The notes: generated by a model from the sequence alone, not told the origin. DNA of 64,000 nt from DASQPR01 sp963836775 (GCA_963836775.1 CAWIKR010000002.1:1178001-1242000); one strand, 5' to 3'; positions 34,092 through 43,700 are shown, counted from the first letter of the stretch. A program made the numbers and translations.

Positions 34092-35394
34092 CCAGCTTCG
34101 ACGATCATGCCGGCGCCCACGGTCCGGTTCGTGCCCTCATCGATGATGATGAAACCGCCGGTGGTGCGGTTGCGCCGGTACTCGTCGGCGAACAGCGGCA
34201 CCGTGGTGCGCAGCCGGACCCGGCCGATCTCGTTGAGCTTGAGTTCGGTCGGCCGACTCGTCCCGGTGCAGTGAGTTGACGTCCAGCCGGTAGTGCAGGT
34301 CCCGGACGATGGCGCGGGCCGAGCGCGTGGTGTGCTTGATCGAGTACTTGCCGCCGAGCGTCAGCGGCCGGGTCTCGTCCATCCAGCAGACCATCGCCTC
34401 GATGTCCTGGGCGACCGCCGGCGCGTTGTGCGGCCGGCAGATCATGTCGCCGCGCGAGATGTCGATCTCGTCGCGCAGCCGCACCGTCACCGACATCGGC
34501 GGGAACGCCTCGTCGACCGGGCCGTCGGCGGTGTCGATCGCCGCGATCCGGCTGGTGAAGCCGGACGGCAGCACCATCACCTCGTCGCCGGGCTTGAGCA
34601 CGCCGGAGGCGACCTGGCCGGCGTACCCGCGGTAGTCGGTCACGGTCTCGGACTGCGGCCGGATCACGTACTGCACCGGGAACCGCACGTCGGTCAGGTT
34701 GCGGTCGGAGCCGATGTGGACGTGCTCCAGGTGGTGCAGCAGCGACGGTCCGTCGTACCAGGGCATGGCATCGGACCGGCTGACGACGTTGTCGCCGTTG
34801 AGCGCGGAGATCGGGATCACGGTCAGGTCCGGCGCGCTCGAGCTTGGCGGCGAAGTCGGTGAACTCGCCGGGCGATCTTCTCGAAGACCTCCTGCGAGTA
34901 GTCGACCAGGTCCATCTTGTTCACGCACAGCACCAGGTGCGGCACCCGCAGCAGCGAGCACAGGAACGCGTGCCGGCGGGACTGCTCGACCAGGCCCTTG
35001 CGCGCGTCGACCAGGATCAGCGCCAGGTCCGCGGTGGACGCGCCGGTGACCATGTTGCGGGTGTACTGGATGTGCCCCGGGGTGTCGGCGATGATGAACT
35101 TGCGCCGCGGCGTGGCGAAATACCGGTACGCCACATCGATCGTGATGCCCTGCTCCCGCTCGGCCCGCAGGCCGTCGGTGAGCAGCGCCAGGTTGGTGTA
35201 GTCGTCGCCGCGGGCGGCGGAGACCGCCTCGACCGCGGCGAGCTGGTCCTCGAAGATCGTCTTGGTGTCGTAGAGCAGCCGCCCGATCAGGGTGGACTTG
35301 CCGTCGTCGACCGAACCGGCGGTGGCGAACCGCAGCAGGTCGGCGGTGCCGACCGATGGCGGTGCCGTCGACGTCGAGGGTGGTGGTGCTCATT
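34088..35394 (-). CDS. cysN: Sulfate adenylyltransferase GTPase subunit, frame breaks
   Basis: GTPase that drives APS formation from sulfate and ATP with CysD. Pieces: TLDVDGTAIG start, a P-loop near 35310 (reading AGSVDDGKSTLIGRLL in the corrected frame), YRYFATPRRKFIIADTPGHI, NMVTGASTADLALILVDARK, LCVNKMDLVDYSQEVFEKIA, TVIPISALNGDNVV, then the EF-Tu-like domains (RFPVQYVIRPQ, GGKYSIKHTTRSARAIV) and ending RTVGAGMIVEAG. At least three frame changes (near 35350, 34850 and 34260). No fused CysC kinase domain. ATG 35394 overlaps the cysD stop (TAATG). Confidence 0.85.
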
Positions 35395-36304
35395 AGAAGT
35401 AGCCCTCCCGCTTGCGGTCTTCCATCGCGGCCTCGCTGACCTTGTCGTCGCCGCGGGTGGCGCCGCGCTCGGTGATCCGGGTCGCGGCGACCTCGGCGAT
35501 CACCTTCTCCAGGGTGTTGGCGTCGGACTCGCACCGCCGCGGTGCAGGACGCGTCGCCGACCGTGCGGTAGCGCACCTGCTCGACGAACGACTCCTCGCC
35601 GGCCCGCAGCGGCAGGTATTCGTTGACGCCGTAGAGCATGCCGCCGCGGTCGACCACCTCGCGCTCGTGCGCGAAGTAGATGGCCGGCAGGTCGATGCGC
35701 TCCCGCGCGATGTAGTGCCAGATGTCCAGCTCGGTCCAGTTGGACAGCGGGAACACCCGGATCGACTCGCCCGGGTGGACCCGGCCGTTGTAGAGCGACC
35801 ACAGCTCCGGGCGCTGGTTCTTGGGATCCCACTGGCCGAACTCGTCGCGGAAGGAGAACACCCGCTCCTTGGCGCGGGCCTTCTCCTCGTCCCGGCGGGC
35901 GCCGCCGAACAGCGCGTCGAAGCGGTGCGTTCTCGATCGCCTCCAGCAGCACCGGCGTCTGGATCCGGTTGCGGGTGCCGTCGCTGGGCGCGTGCACCAG
36001 GCCCGCGGTCGAGCGCGTCCTGCACCGAGGCCACGGTCAGGTTGACGCCCAGCTCGGCGACCCGGCGGTCCCGGTACTCCAGCACCTCGGGGAAGTTGTG
36101 CCCGGTGTCGACGTGCAGCACGCCGAACGGGATCCGGGCCGGCGCGAACGCCTTCTCGGCCAGCCGCAGCATCACGATCGAGTCCTTGCCGCCGGAGAAC
36201 AGCAGCACCGGCCGCTCGAACTCGGCGACCACCTCGCGCATAACGAAGACGCTCTCGGCTTCGAGAGCGTCGAGATGGGAAACCCGGTATGCCGGCTGGT
36301 CCAT
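35394..36304 (-). CDS. cysD: Sulfate adenylyltransferase subunit 2, frame breaks
   Basis: ATP-PPase-type subunit that adenylylates sulfate. YRVSHLDALEAESVFVMREV, PVLLFSGGKDSIVMLRLAEK (SGGKDS motif), GVLHVDTGHNFPEVLEYRDR, then after frame changes near 36010 and 35930 DEEKARAKERVFSFRDEFGQ, SLYNGRVHPGESIRVFPLSN, WTELDIWHYI, YFAHEREVVDRGGMLYGVNE, and after another near 35530 ERGATRGDDKVSEAAMEDRK with the conserved REGYF end. Corrected length about 303 residues. Confidence 0.88.
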
Positions 36305-36376
36305 CGAAGCACCCTACCTCAAACAGGCCATCTGACCTGCAGTCGTCCAGTTCTACCCACGGTTGCCGACACGGCC

Positions 36377-37201
36377 TCAGGCGTCCAGCGATCGCGCCTT
36401 CGAGATCGCTGCAGAGCAGCGTCGACGCAAGATCCTTCCGGCAGACCACCAGGTCCGGAAGGAACGGATCGGCCTGGTTGTATTCCAGCGGCGAGCCGTC
36501 GATCCGCGAAGCATGCAGCCCAGTGGCGAGGGCCACAGCGACCGGGGCGGCCGAGTCCCACTCGTACTGCCCGCCCGCGTGCACGTAGGCGTCGACGTCA
36601 CCGGTGATCACCGCGGCGATCTTGGCGCCGGCCGAGCCCATCGGCACGAGTTCCGCGCCGAGCTCGTCGGTGACGCTGCGCCAGCAAAGCCGGCGGCCGG
36701 GTCCGGCTGGCCACGAACCGCAGCTTCCGCCGCCGGCGACCTGCGGCGACAGCGGCGGGTACGGCGGCGGGAAGTCGGTGCCCATGGTCCGGTGCGCGGC
36801 CGGCAGCGTGATCGCGGCCGCGGCCAACCGGCTCGGCGCCGTCGACGAACGCGTCCAGAGCGCGACGTGCACCGCCCAGTCGGAGCGGCCGTCCTCGCCG
36901 AACTCGCGGGTGCCGTCCAGCGGGTCGACGATCCAGACCCGCTCGGCGGTGAGCCGGGCCGGGTCGTCCCGGTCGCCCTCCTCGGACAGCAGCGCGTCGT
37001 CCGGACGCCATCGCGCCAGCATCCGGCAAGGTATTCGTGCGACTGCTTGTCGCCCTCCTGACGCAGCGCGTCCGGGTCCGCGAACCCCATCTCCGCGCGC
37101 AGATCGAGCAGGAGCTCGGCGGCACCGTCGGCGAGCCAACGCGCGAACGCGCCGTCCACCGCGGGCGGCACCGTCCGGCGCGGCGTCCGAGCCGTTGTCA
37201 C
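36377..37201 (-). CDS. cysQ: 3'(2'),5'-bisphosphate nucleotidase, frame breaks
   Basis: Hydrolyses PAP produced in sulfate assimilation. Inositol-monophosphatase fold marks: LLSEEGDRDDPARLTAERVW with IVDPLDGTREFGEDGRSDW (metal-binding Asp set), FPPPYPPLSPQVAGGG, TDELGAELVPMGSAGAKIAA, YVHAGGQYEWDSAAPVAVAL. The frame changes several times (near 37022, 36850-36830, 36700, 36420). GTG 37201 has AGGGG upstream. Same strand and order as cysD and cysN, so a sulfate-activation operon. About 270 residues when corrected. Confidence 0.8.
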
Positions 37202-37254
37202 GTCAGCACCCCTGTCACTACTGGTGATCCGCCACCGATCGGCCGGCGGGCGGC

Positions 37255-37495
37255 CTACAAGCCCCGGAACTCCGGCACACCACGGAAGGGTGCGCAGCAG
37301 GATCACGCAATCGAGCGAGAACGCCCAGTTTTCCACATATCCAAGGTCGAGGCGAACAGCCTCGTCCCAGGACAGGTCACTCCGCCCGGATACTTGCCAC
37401 AACTCGGCCATACCCGGATGAACAGTGAGTCGCCGCCGCAGTCGGCCGGATCGGACGGGACCCTCGCCGAAGGTGCCGTAGGCCGGCAGATCCAC
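37255..37495 (-). pseudogene. C-terminal remnant of a polyprenyl-phosphate sugar transferase
   Basis: About 80 codons. The stretch HPGMAELWQVSGRSDLSWDE then RLDLGYVENWAFSLDCVILL matches the C-terminal end of exopolysaccharide initiating transferases (WbaP/WcaJ family), where KPGxTGLWQVSGRSxLSWEE is near-invariant. The front of the enzyme, including its membrane helices, is absent, because pth occupies the DNA immediately upstream. Ends at a TAG (37255-37257) after a frame change. A genuine deletion remnant. Confidence 0.7.
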
Positions 37496-37528
37496 GGCGC
37501 CGTCGTGGCTCGCGGCGGTCGCGAACTC

Positions 37529-38114
37529 TCAGTGGAACTTGTTCTGAGTCGGCTCGACGCCGATGGTGATGACGCTCTCCACGATGTCGGCGGCGCGATC
37601 GACCAGGAAGTCGAGTTCCTTGCGTTGGCCGCGGCGAAGTCGGAGAGCACGTAATCGGCCGGATCCTGGCGCCCCGGCGGCCGGGAGATGCCGAACCGGA
37701 CCCGGACATAGTCCTTGGTGGACAGTGACTTGGAGATCGAGCGCAGGCCATTGTGCCCGCCCTCACCGCCGCCGATCTTGACCCGGACCGTGCCGAAGTC
37801 GAGATCCAGCTCGTCATGCACGGCGATGATCTGGGCCGGCGGGATCTTGTAGAACTGGGCCAGCGCCAGCCGTCGGTGCTGCCGAACAGGTTCATGAACG
37901 TGGTCGGCTTGGCGATCACCAGCTTCGGGCCGCCCGGGCCGAGGAATCCCTCGGCGACCTCGGTCGCGGCCCGGCGGGCCCGGCCGAACTTCGCGCCGAT
38001 CCGCTCCGCCAGCAGGTCAGCGATCATGAAGCCGACGTTGTGCCGGTTCTTGGCATAGCCCGGTCCCGGGTTGCCGAGCCCGACCACGAGCCACGGTGCC
38101 GGACCGTTCGACAT
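37529..38114 (-). CDS. pth: Peptidyl-tRNA hydrolase, two frame breaks
   Basis: Essential recycling of peptidyl-tRNA. WLVVGLGNPGPGYAKNRHNV (catalytic His and Asn region), KPTTFMNLFG, then after a frame change near 37870 DELDLDFGTVRVKIGGGEGG, HNGLRSISKSLSTKDYVRVR, RPPGRQDPADYVLSDFAAA, and after another near 37640 KELDFLVDRAADIVESVITI ending QNKFH. Start ATG 38114. Corrected length is about 195 residues, normal for Pth. Essentiality makes true inactivation unlikely. Confidence 0.9.
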
Positions 38115-38191
38115 GCCTGCTGCCCTCCGAAGATGGAACACGGTTCAGTTCACCAAACGCACCACGGCGCCGGAAAGTGCTTTTGTGACGG

Positions 38192-38226
38192 CAACGGCCA
38201 GCCCCGACACGCGAGGCTGGCCGTTG
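38192..38226 (-). terminator. Hairpin after rplY
   Basis: Perfect 12-bp arms CAACGGCCAGCC (38192-38203) and GGCTGGCCGTTG (38215-38226) with an 11-base loop, 19 bases past the rplY stop and 78 before the pth start. Probable terminator or attenuator separating the two minus-strand genes. Confidence 0.75.
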
Positions 38227-38244
38227 TGGCGTAGCCAGTGGTTC

Positions 38245-38884
38245 TTAGGCCTCTTCGCCCTCGGCGACGGCCTCGCCACCCTCGGCGGCCTCTTCGCCTT
38301 CGGCCTCTTCGCCCTCGCCCTCTTCCTCAAGCGAGATCGGTCGGCGCGTTGTTGACGATCGCGACGATCAGCTCCGGATCGACCGCGAGCTCGACACCGT
38401 CCGGCAGGTTGACCTGCGCGGCGGTGACGTGCGAACCGGGCTCCAGGCCCTCGACCGACACCTCGAGGAACTCCGGCAGCCGGGTCGCGTCGGCGACGAT
38501 CGACAACGTGGTGTGCTCCTGGTTGATCAGCGTGTCCCGGGCCGCCTCGCCGGTCAGGTGCACCGGAATGTCGATGGTGATCTTCTCACCGCGGCGCACG
38601 ATCAGCAGGTCGACGTGCTCGTAGGAGTCCCGCACCGGGTCCCGCTGGATGGCCTTCGGCAGAGCCAGAGTCTGCGAGCCGTCCGAGATCTCGATGCTGA
38701 ACAGCTGGTTCGAGCCGCCGTGCCGGATGGCGGCGGCGAACTCACGAGCCGGAATCGCGATGTGCTTCGGATCGGTGCCGTGACCGTAGAGCACGGCGGG
38801 CACATTGCCGGCACGGCGGGTGCGCCGGGCACCGCCCTTGCCGAACTCGGTGCGGGTTTCGGCCTTGATGGTGACCTCGGACAC
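38245..38884 (-). CDS. rplY: 50S ribosomal protein L25/Ctc family, one frame break
   Basis: Long CTC-type L25. SEVTIKAETRTEFGKGGARR, GNVPAVLYGHGTDPKHIAIP, NQLFSIEISDGSQTLALPKA, then the CTC domain (DIPVHLTGEAARDTLINQEH, VSVEGLEPGSHVTAAQVNLP). In the sequence as given it stops at 38327 (NNAPTDLA). One base shift near 38335 opens a Glu/Gly-rich tail (LEEEGEGEEAEGEEAAEGG) to a TAA at 38245-38247, the usual acidic end of actinobacterial L25. Start GTG 38884 with GAAGGG upstream. Confidence 0.9.
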
Positions 38885-39161
38885 GGCAAACACCCTTCGT
38901 GTTACTAATCAGCAATTGGTCGCTTGTCGGTGCCGGGCAAAGGCGCGCCGCGCGCGGACACAACAGCCCGAGCACCGCGTCGATGACGGCACCTTTTCTC
39001 GGGGGCGACGGTTATCGGTCGAGTCAGTGACCGAGGCGTCGCGCTCCCCACGAGGCACCCTCGCCGTGGCAACCGTAAAAGCCTACCCGAGGCTCCTCAG
39101 CGCTCCACACGGATCCCCCGCGCATGGCACACGTCACTCCTGTGCGACGTCGCACCGTCGG
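38885..39161. promoter_or_regulatory. Intergenic region between prs and rplY
   Basis: 277 bases without a supported gene. Should contain the rplY promoter and the end of the glmU-prs transcript. No strong hairpin or operator found. Confidence 0.4.
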
Positions 39162-40142
39162 TCAGGACAACCCGCCGAACAGCGTCGTCACCGAGCCGTC
39201 GTCGAACACCTCACGGATCGCGCGGGCGATCAGCGGCGCGATGGTCAGCACGGTGATCTTGTCCAGTTGCTTCTCCGGCGACAGCGGCAGCGTGTTGGTC
39301 ACCACGATCTCGCTGATCCGGCTGTTCTTCAGGCGCTCGGTGGCTGGGTCGGAGAGCACGGCGTGGGTCGCGGCCACGATGACATCGTCGGCGCCCGAAT
39401 CGAACAGGATGTCGGCGGCCTTGCAGATGGTGCCACCGGTGTCGATCATGTCGTCGACAATCAGGCAGACCCGCCCCTCGACGTCACCGACCACCCGGTT
39501 GGCGACCACCTGGTTCGGCTTCATCGGATCGCGGGTCTTGTGGATGAACGCCAGCGGGCAGCCGCCGAGCCGGTCGGTCCACCGCTCCGCGACCCGGACC
39601 CGGCCGGAATCCGGGGCCACCACCGCCATCGGGCGACCCGCGTAGCGCTTCTCGATATAGCCGGCCAGCACATCCATCGCGAACAGGTGATCCACCGGAC
39701 CGTCGAAGAAACCCTGGATCTGCGCGGTGTGCAGATCCACCGTGAGGATCCGGTTCGCACCAGCGGTCTTGTACATGTCGGAGACCAGCCGGGCCGAGAT
39801 CGGCTCCCGGCCGCGGTGCTTCTTGTCCTGGCGGGCGTACGGGTAGAACGGCAGCACCACGGTGATCCGCTTGGCCGAACCGCGCTTCAGGGCATCCACC
39901 ATGATCAGTGATTCCATCAGCCACTTGTTCAGCGGCGCGGTCATCGACTGGACCACGAAGGCGTCCGAGCCGCGGACCGATTCCTTGTAGCGGACGAAGA
40001 TCTCACCGTTGGCGAATTCATACGAATCCGCCTCGGTCGGCGCGATGCCTAGATCATGCCCGATCTCGTCGGTCAACTCCGGGAACGCACGACCGGAGAA
40101 CAGCATCAGCGTCTTCCGGTTTTCGCTCTCGATGCTGCTCAT
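39162..40142 (-). CDS. prs: Ribose-phosphate pyrophosphokinase
   Basis: Makes PRPP, the substrate of Upp and of nucleotide synthesis. 326 residues from ATG 40142. Marks: LMLFSGRAFPELTDEIGHDL, VVLPFYPYARQDKKHRGREP, ILTVDLHTAQIQGFFDGPVD, VVAPDSGRVRVAERWTDRLG, and the PRPP loop VCLIVDDMIDTGGTI. Forms the usual glmU-prs pair with glmU upstream. Confidence 0.96.
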   Translation of the reverse strand: MSSIESENRKTLMLFSGRAFPELTDEIGHDLGIAPTEADSYEFANGEIFVRYKESVRGSDAFVVQSMTAPLNKWLMESLIMVDALKRGSAKRITVVLPFYPYARQDKKHRGREPISARLVSDMYKTAGANRILTVDLHTAQIQGFFDGPVDHLFAMDVLAGYIEKRYAGRPMAVVAPDSGRVRVAERWTDRLGGCPLAFIHKTRDPMKPNQVVANRVVGDVEGRVCLIVDDMIDTGGTICKAADILFDSGADDVIVAATHAVLSDPATERLKNSRISEIVVTNTLPLSPEKQLDKITVLTIAPLIARAIREVFDDGSVTTLFGGLS

Positions 40143-40251
40143 TGCCCCTGTCGCTCCCCGGTTGCTCACGTCGGTGAATGCCCTCGGACCTCGGTTGTAC
40201 TGCTACCTAGCAGTATTGCTCGCCGCTCGAAGGGGACATCAGGCAACCGTG

Positions 40252-41697
40252 TTATGCCTCGCCAGGTTCGTCTGGTATGGCCGCCTCGGCGGCCTTGTCC
40301 GCGGCCGCCGCCGACTTGGTTCCGGGGCGCTTGCGGGCCACCCAGCCCTCGATGTTGCGCTGCGGCGCTCGGGTGATGCCGAGCGACCCGGCCGGCACGT
40401 CCTCGGCGATCGCGCTGCCGGCCGCGACGTAGGCGCCGTCGCCGACCGTCACCGGGGCGACCAAGCTGGTGTCCGAGCCGACGAACGCGGCCTCGCCGAT
40501 GGTGGTGTGGTGCTTATTGACACCGTCGTAGTTGGCGAAGATGGTGCCGGCGCCGATGTTCGCGTGCGCGCCGATGGTGGCATCGCCGACGTAGGTCAGG
40601 TGCGGAACCTTGGCGCCGGAGCCGATCCGGGCGTTCTTCGTCTCGACGAAAGTGCCGATCTTTCCGGCCGCGTCCAGGCTCGTCCCCGGTCGCAGGTAGG
40701 CGAACGGGCCGACCGACGCCCGGTCGCCGATCCAGGCGTCGGACCCGTGCGTACGCACCACCGACGCCCTCTCGCCGACGTGAACATTGGTCAATGTCGT
40801 GTCCGGGCCGACCACCGCACCGGCGCCGATCTCGGTGGAACCGCGCAGCTGGGTGTGCGGCTCGATCAGGGCGTCGTTGCCGACCGTGACCGAGACGTCG
40901 ATCCAGGTGCTGGCCGGGTCGATCATCGTCACTCCGGAGCGCATCAGCTCGCCGTTGACCCGGTCCCGCATGATCGTCGCCAAGGCCGCCAGCTGGGCCC
41001 GGTCGTTGACGCCGAGCGCCTCGTCCGGATCGCCGACCACAAACGTCCCGACCGGCCGGCCGCCGTCGCGGAGCAGCCCGATCACGTCGGTGAGATATTC
41101 CTCGCCCTGGTCGTTGTCGCGGGACAGGCGGCCGATGGCATCCCTCAGGGCGGCCGCGTCGAATGCGTACATGCCCGCGTTGATCTCCGTGATGGCGAGC
41201 TGATCGGCGCTCGCGTCGCGCTGCTCCACGATGACGGAGAGATCGCCCGCCGCGTCCCGCACGATCCGGCCGAGCCCGGTCGGATCGGCCACGTCAGCGG
41301 TCATCACGGTGGCCGCGGAGCCCGCGGAGCGATGAGTCTCGAGGAGCGCCTGAAGAGTCTCGCCGCGCAGGAGCGGCGTGTCGCCGTAGACGACGACCAC
41401 GTCACCGGTCACCTGGGGTGCCGCGGCCAACGCGATCCGTACCGCGTGCCCGGTGCCCAGCTGCTCGGCCTGCAGCACCGTCTGGGCCTTCGGCGCGATG
41501 TCGCCGATGTGGGCGGTGACCGCCTCGGCGCCGTGACCGACAACAACCAGGGTCTGGTGCGCCCCGACGGCATCGGCGGCGTGCAGCACGTGCCCGACGA
41601 GCGTGCGGCCCAGGATGCTGTGCAGCACCTTCGGCGTCGCCGAGCGCATCCGCTTGCCCTCTCCAGCTGCGAGGACAATGATCGTGATCTCGCCCAT
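40252..41697 (-). CDS. glmU: Bifunctional N-acetylglucosamine-1-phosphate uridyltransferase/acetyltransferase
   Basis: Makes UDP-GlcNAc for cell wall synthesis. 481 residues. Uridyltransferase half: IIVLAAGEGKRMRSATPKVL, VVYGDTPLLRGETL, EINAGMYAFDAAAL. Acetyltransferase left-handed beta-helix: GSTEIGAGAVVGPDTTLTNV, GPFAYLRPGTSLDAAGKIGT, VGDATIGAHANIGAGTIFAN, SLGITRAPQRNIEGWVARKR. Disordered Ala-rich tail. Intact frame. Confidence 0.97.
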   Translation of the reverse strand: MGEITIIVLAAGEGKRMRSATPKVLHSILGRTLVGHVLHAADAVGAHQTLVVVGHGAEAVTAHIGDIAPKAQTVLQAEQLGTGHAVRIALAAAPQVTGDVVVVYGDTPLLRGETLQALLETHRSAGSAATVMTADVADPTGLGRIVRDAAGDLSVIVEQRDASADQLAITEINAGMYAFDAAALRDAIGRLSRDNDQGEEYLTDVIGLLRDGGRPVGTFVVGDPDEALGVNDRAQLAALATIMRDRVNGELMRSGVTMIDPASTWIDVSVTVGNDALIEPHTQLRGSTEIGAGAVVGPDTTLTNVHVGERASVVRTHGSDAWIGDRASVGPFAYLRPGTSLDAAGKIGTFVETKNARIGSGAKVPHLTYVGDATIGAHANIGAGTIFANYDGVNKHHTTIGEAAFVGSDTSLVAPVTVGDGAYVAAGSAIAEDVPAGSLGITRAPQRNIEGWVARKRPGTKSAAAADKAAEAAIPDEPGEA

Positions 41698-41762
41698 GAC
41701 GGTTCCCTTTCAGCGTCCGGCGTTATGCGGGCACATGGTAACCGCTGACCCGCGCCGCCTTG

Positions 41763-42572
41763 CTAGTTGCCCGGTTGCGCCGGACCGGATAGGAAGGCGC
41801 CGCCCGGTGAATACGGCCAGCCGTTGACGGCACAGCCCCGCAAACCGGTCGTGTAGGGCGTTGCCATCACCGGAAGTGGTTTACCCGAACCCGGGCAGGA
41901 CATGTGGTGATAGCCGAGAAAATGGCCGACTTCATGGTTGACGACCAGATCACGGTACGTACTCAGATGGCCGCGCCACGCCGGATCCGGATCGGCTTTG
42001 AGCCAGCGATCCAGATTGATCACCACTTCCTTGCCGCCCCGGCAGGACACTTCGCCTCCGGTGTGCAGGCCGTAGCGGGCACAGATCTTCTCGGACGTGG
42101 CGGCGGTGGCGAGCTCGACCACGAAGTCGCAGGACCCCGACGAGACTCGCTGGAACCGCACACCCTTGTTGGTCCAGCCGCGGGCACCACCGAGCGTGGC
42201 GTCCACAGCGTCGGCGAAGCCGGCCGGTGTCGGACCGATGCCGTCCTGGACCAGAACCTGGTAGCGATACAAATGCCCGCTCTTGCCCACCGGAGAGTGG
42301 CCACCGGGAGCGACGTGGAACGACCCCGATCCCGGCCGCAGGCACGGACTGACCGGCTTCGGATTGCTCGATCTGGTCGGCTTGGGTTCCGGGATCTTCG
42401 GTTTCGGAGTCGGAGGTTGGGTGGCGCGCTCGACGCGCTCGTCATGGCCGGCGGCGGCGGTGCCGCTGGCAGGGACCGGCCCGGTCGAGGCGTCCGGCCG
42501 GGCCTGCGTGCAGGCTGCCAGCGGCAGAACCAGAACCGCAGAGATCAGCAACATTCCGGCCCGCACCCGCAC
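41763..42572 (-). CDS. DUF3152 lipoprotein with zinc-protease-like motif
   Basis: About 269 residues from GTG 42572 (GGGGGGAC upstream). Lipobox GMLLISAVLVLPLAACTQ, a Pro/Lys/Thr linker (TPKPKIPEPKPTRSSNPKP), then a globular domain with FVVELATAATSEKICARYGL, VVINLDRWLKADPDPAWRGH and VVNHEVGHFLGYHHMSCPG. The HEVGHxxGxxH pattern is that of a metzincin-like zinc site, common to DUF3152. Envelope-located; activity unproven. Confidence 0.85.
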   Translation of the reverse strand: MRVRAGMLLISAVLVLPLAACTQARPDASTGPVPASGTAAAGHDERVERATQPPTPKPKIPEPKPTRSSNPKPVSPCLRPGSGSFHVAPGGHSPVGKSGHLYRYQVLVQDGIGPTPAGFADAVDATLGGARGWTNKGVRFQRVSSGSCDFVVELATAATSEKICARYGLHTGGEVSCRGGKEVVINLDRWLKADPDPAWRGHLSTYRDLVVNHEVGHFLGYHHMSCPGSGKPLPVMATPYTTGLRGCAVNGWPYSPGGAFLSGPAQPGN

Positions 42573-42745
42573 TAGTCCCCCCACCCGGCTCGGCACGCCG
42601 GCCCAAGCCCCCCGAGGCGTTGTATCACCGGCCACATCCGCCAGTCCAGTAAGCGGCAAACGTGTTCAACCGTCGTTTGCGTGCCGTTTTACCGCGCGCC
42701 GCACCCAGAGCCGCCGATGGTAGACAGGGCGATCAACTCAGGGCA

Positions 42746-42771
42746 CAAAAAATGCCCCGCCTAAGCGGGGC
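42746..42771 (-). terminator. Rho-independent terminator of tRNA-Gln
   Basis: On the minus strand GCCCCGC, loop TTAG, GCGGGGC, then ATTTTTT. A classic intrinsic terminator 12 bases after the tRNA 3' end. Confidence 0.95.
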
Positions 42772-42783
42772 AAATCCGGACAG

Positions 42784-42855
42784 CTCGGCCGCTAGGACTC
42801 GAACCTAGAAAACCAGGACCAAAACCTGGCGTGTTGCCAATTACACCACGGCCGA
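42784..42855 (-). tRNA. tRNA-Gln (anticodon TTG)
   Basis: 72 bases. Acceptor arms TCGGCCG and CGGCCGA with discriminator G. The anticodon stem CCAGG/CCTGG encloses the loop TTTTGGT, giving anticodon TTG. The T arm CTAGG/CCTAG encloses TTCGAGT. CCA is not encoded. Confidence 0.96.
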
Positions 42856-42899
42856 ATGGTTCGATCGACAGCGTAGCGGCTGGGTCGGGCGAGCCGAAA

Positions 42900-43700
42900 T
42901 CACATTCGCCCGGCCATCGCAGCGATCAGGCCCTCCACGTACCAGTAGAGACGACGGCCACGGGCCACATCAATGACCAGACAGCCGTGATATTCCTCGC
43001 CGTTGTTCTTGCGGTTCGTCGAGGGCTTGTGACGTTTGATGGTCGGCGGTCGGAATGCCTCGGCCGGCACGCCGAGCTGCTCCGCCCACCACGCGCCGGC
43101 CGAGTCAACGTCGGCTGTCTCGTGAATGCTGATCCGGAAACCAATCTGATCCCTACTCAGCCCGACCGTTCGAAGAAAGATGAGGAACATCCGGATCAGG
43201 CGTGGATCACTGTTGGTGAATATGATCCGCTCCGAGCGCCGCCACGGCTTGGATTTGCTGCCCTCGCACCAGTAGATCGCCGCGCCCAGAAGCAGGATCT
43301 CCCGCTCGCTCAGGTCGCCCACGAAGGCGGCGGCCTCGGTCGTCACCCGTTCATGCTCGGCGTCGCGGTCGGCGCGATGCTTCATCCATCGCGCGTCCGT
43401 CATCAACTTCGAGTGCTCGGCCTTGGCCCGAGCCCGCTCGGTGGACGGGTCCAGCGGCAGGTGCCGCACCCAGAGCCACGCCGTCGAGCGCGCCACACCC
43501 AACTCCAGCGCGATGTCGTTGACCGACCAGCCGTCGCGACGCAGCTCGACGGCTCGGGCTCGGGACTCGTCCTTGGCCAGCGGTCGTCGCGCCAGCCATG
43601 ACGTCAACGCCTGCTTGGTCACGCCCAGCCGGGCCTGAATCTCGGCCGGCGGCACGCCGGAGTCGCGCAGCCGGCGCGCCTCGTCCCCCATTAAACTCAT
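42900..43700 (-). CDS. Helix-turn-helix protein with a possible LAGLIDADG-like domain
   Basis: About 266 residues from ATG 43700 (ATG 43691 also possible; no clear ribosome site). Two HTH units: GVPPAEIQARLGVTKQALTS and WSVNDIALELGVARSTAWLW. The second half contains LSEREILLLGAAIYWCEGSK, RIIFTNSDPRLIRMFLIFLR, RISIHETADVDSAGAWWAEQ, KRHKPSTNRKNNGEEYHGCL and DVARGRRLYWYVEGL. The LLGAAIYWCEGS line resembles the first LAGLIDADG helix with its acidic residue. Function unknown; could be a DNA-binding or endonuclease-derived protein. It sits 45 bases from tRNA-Gln. Confidence 0.6.
   Translation of the reverse strand: MSLMGDEARRLRDSGVPPAEIQARLGVTKQALTSWLARRPLAKDESRARAVELRRDGWSVNDIALELGVARSTAWLWVRHLPLDPSTERARAKAEHSKLMTDARWMKHRADRDAEHERVTTEAAAFVGDLSEREILLLGAAIYWCEGSKSKPWRRSERIIFTNSDPRLIRMFLIFLRTVGLSRDQIGFRISIHETADVDSAGAWWAEQLGVPAEAFRPPTIKRHKPSTNRKNNGEEYHGCLVIDVARGRRLYWYVEGLIAAMAGRM

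Noticed and set aside
37224..37495. N-terminal extension of CysQ
   Set aside because: The residues match sugar-transferase C-termini, not the phosphatase family, and GTG 37201 with AGGGG gives a normal CysQ start.
42784..43700. Integrative element attached at tRNA-Gln
   Set aside because: No integrase, no duplicated tRNA 3' end and no composition break beyond the single HTH gene.
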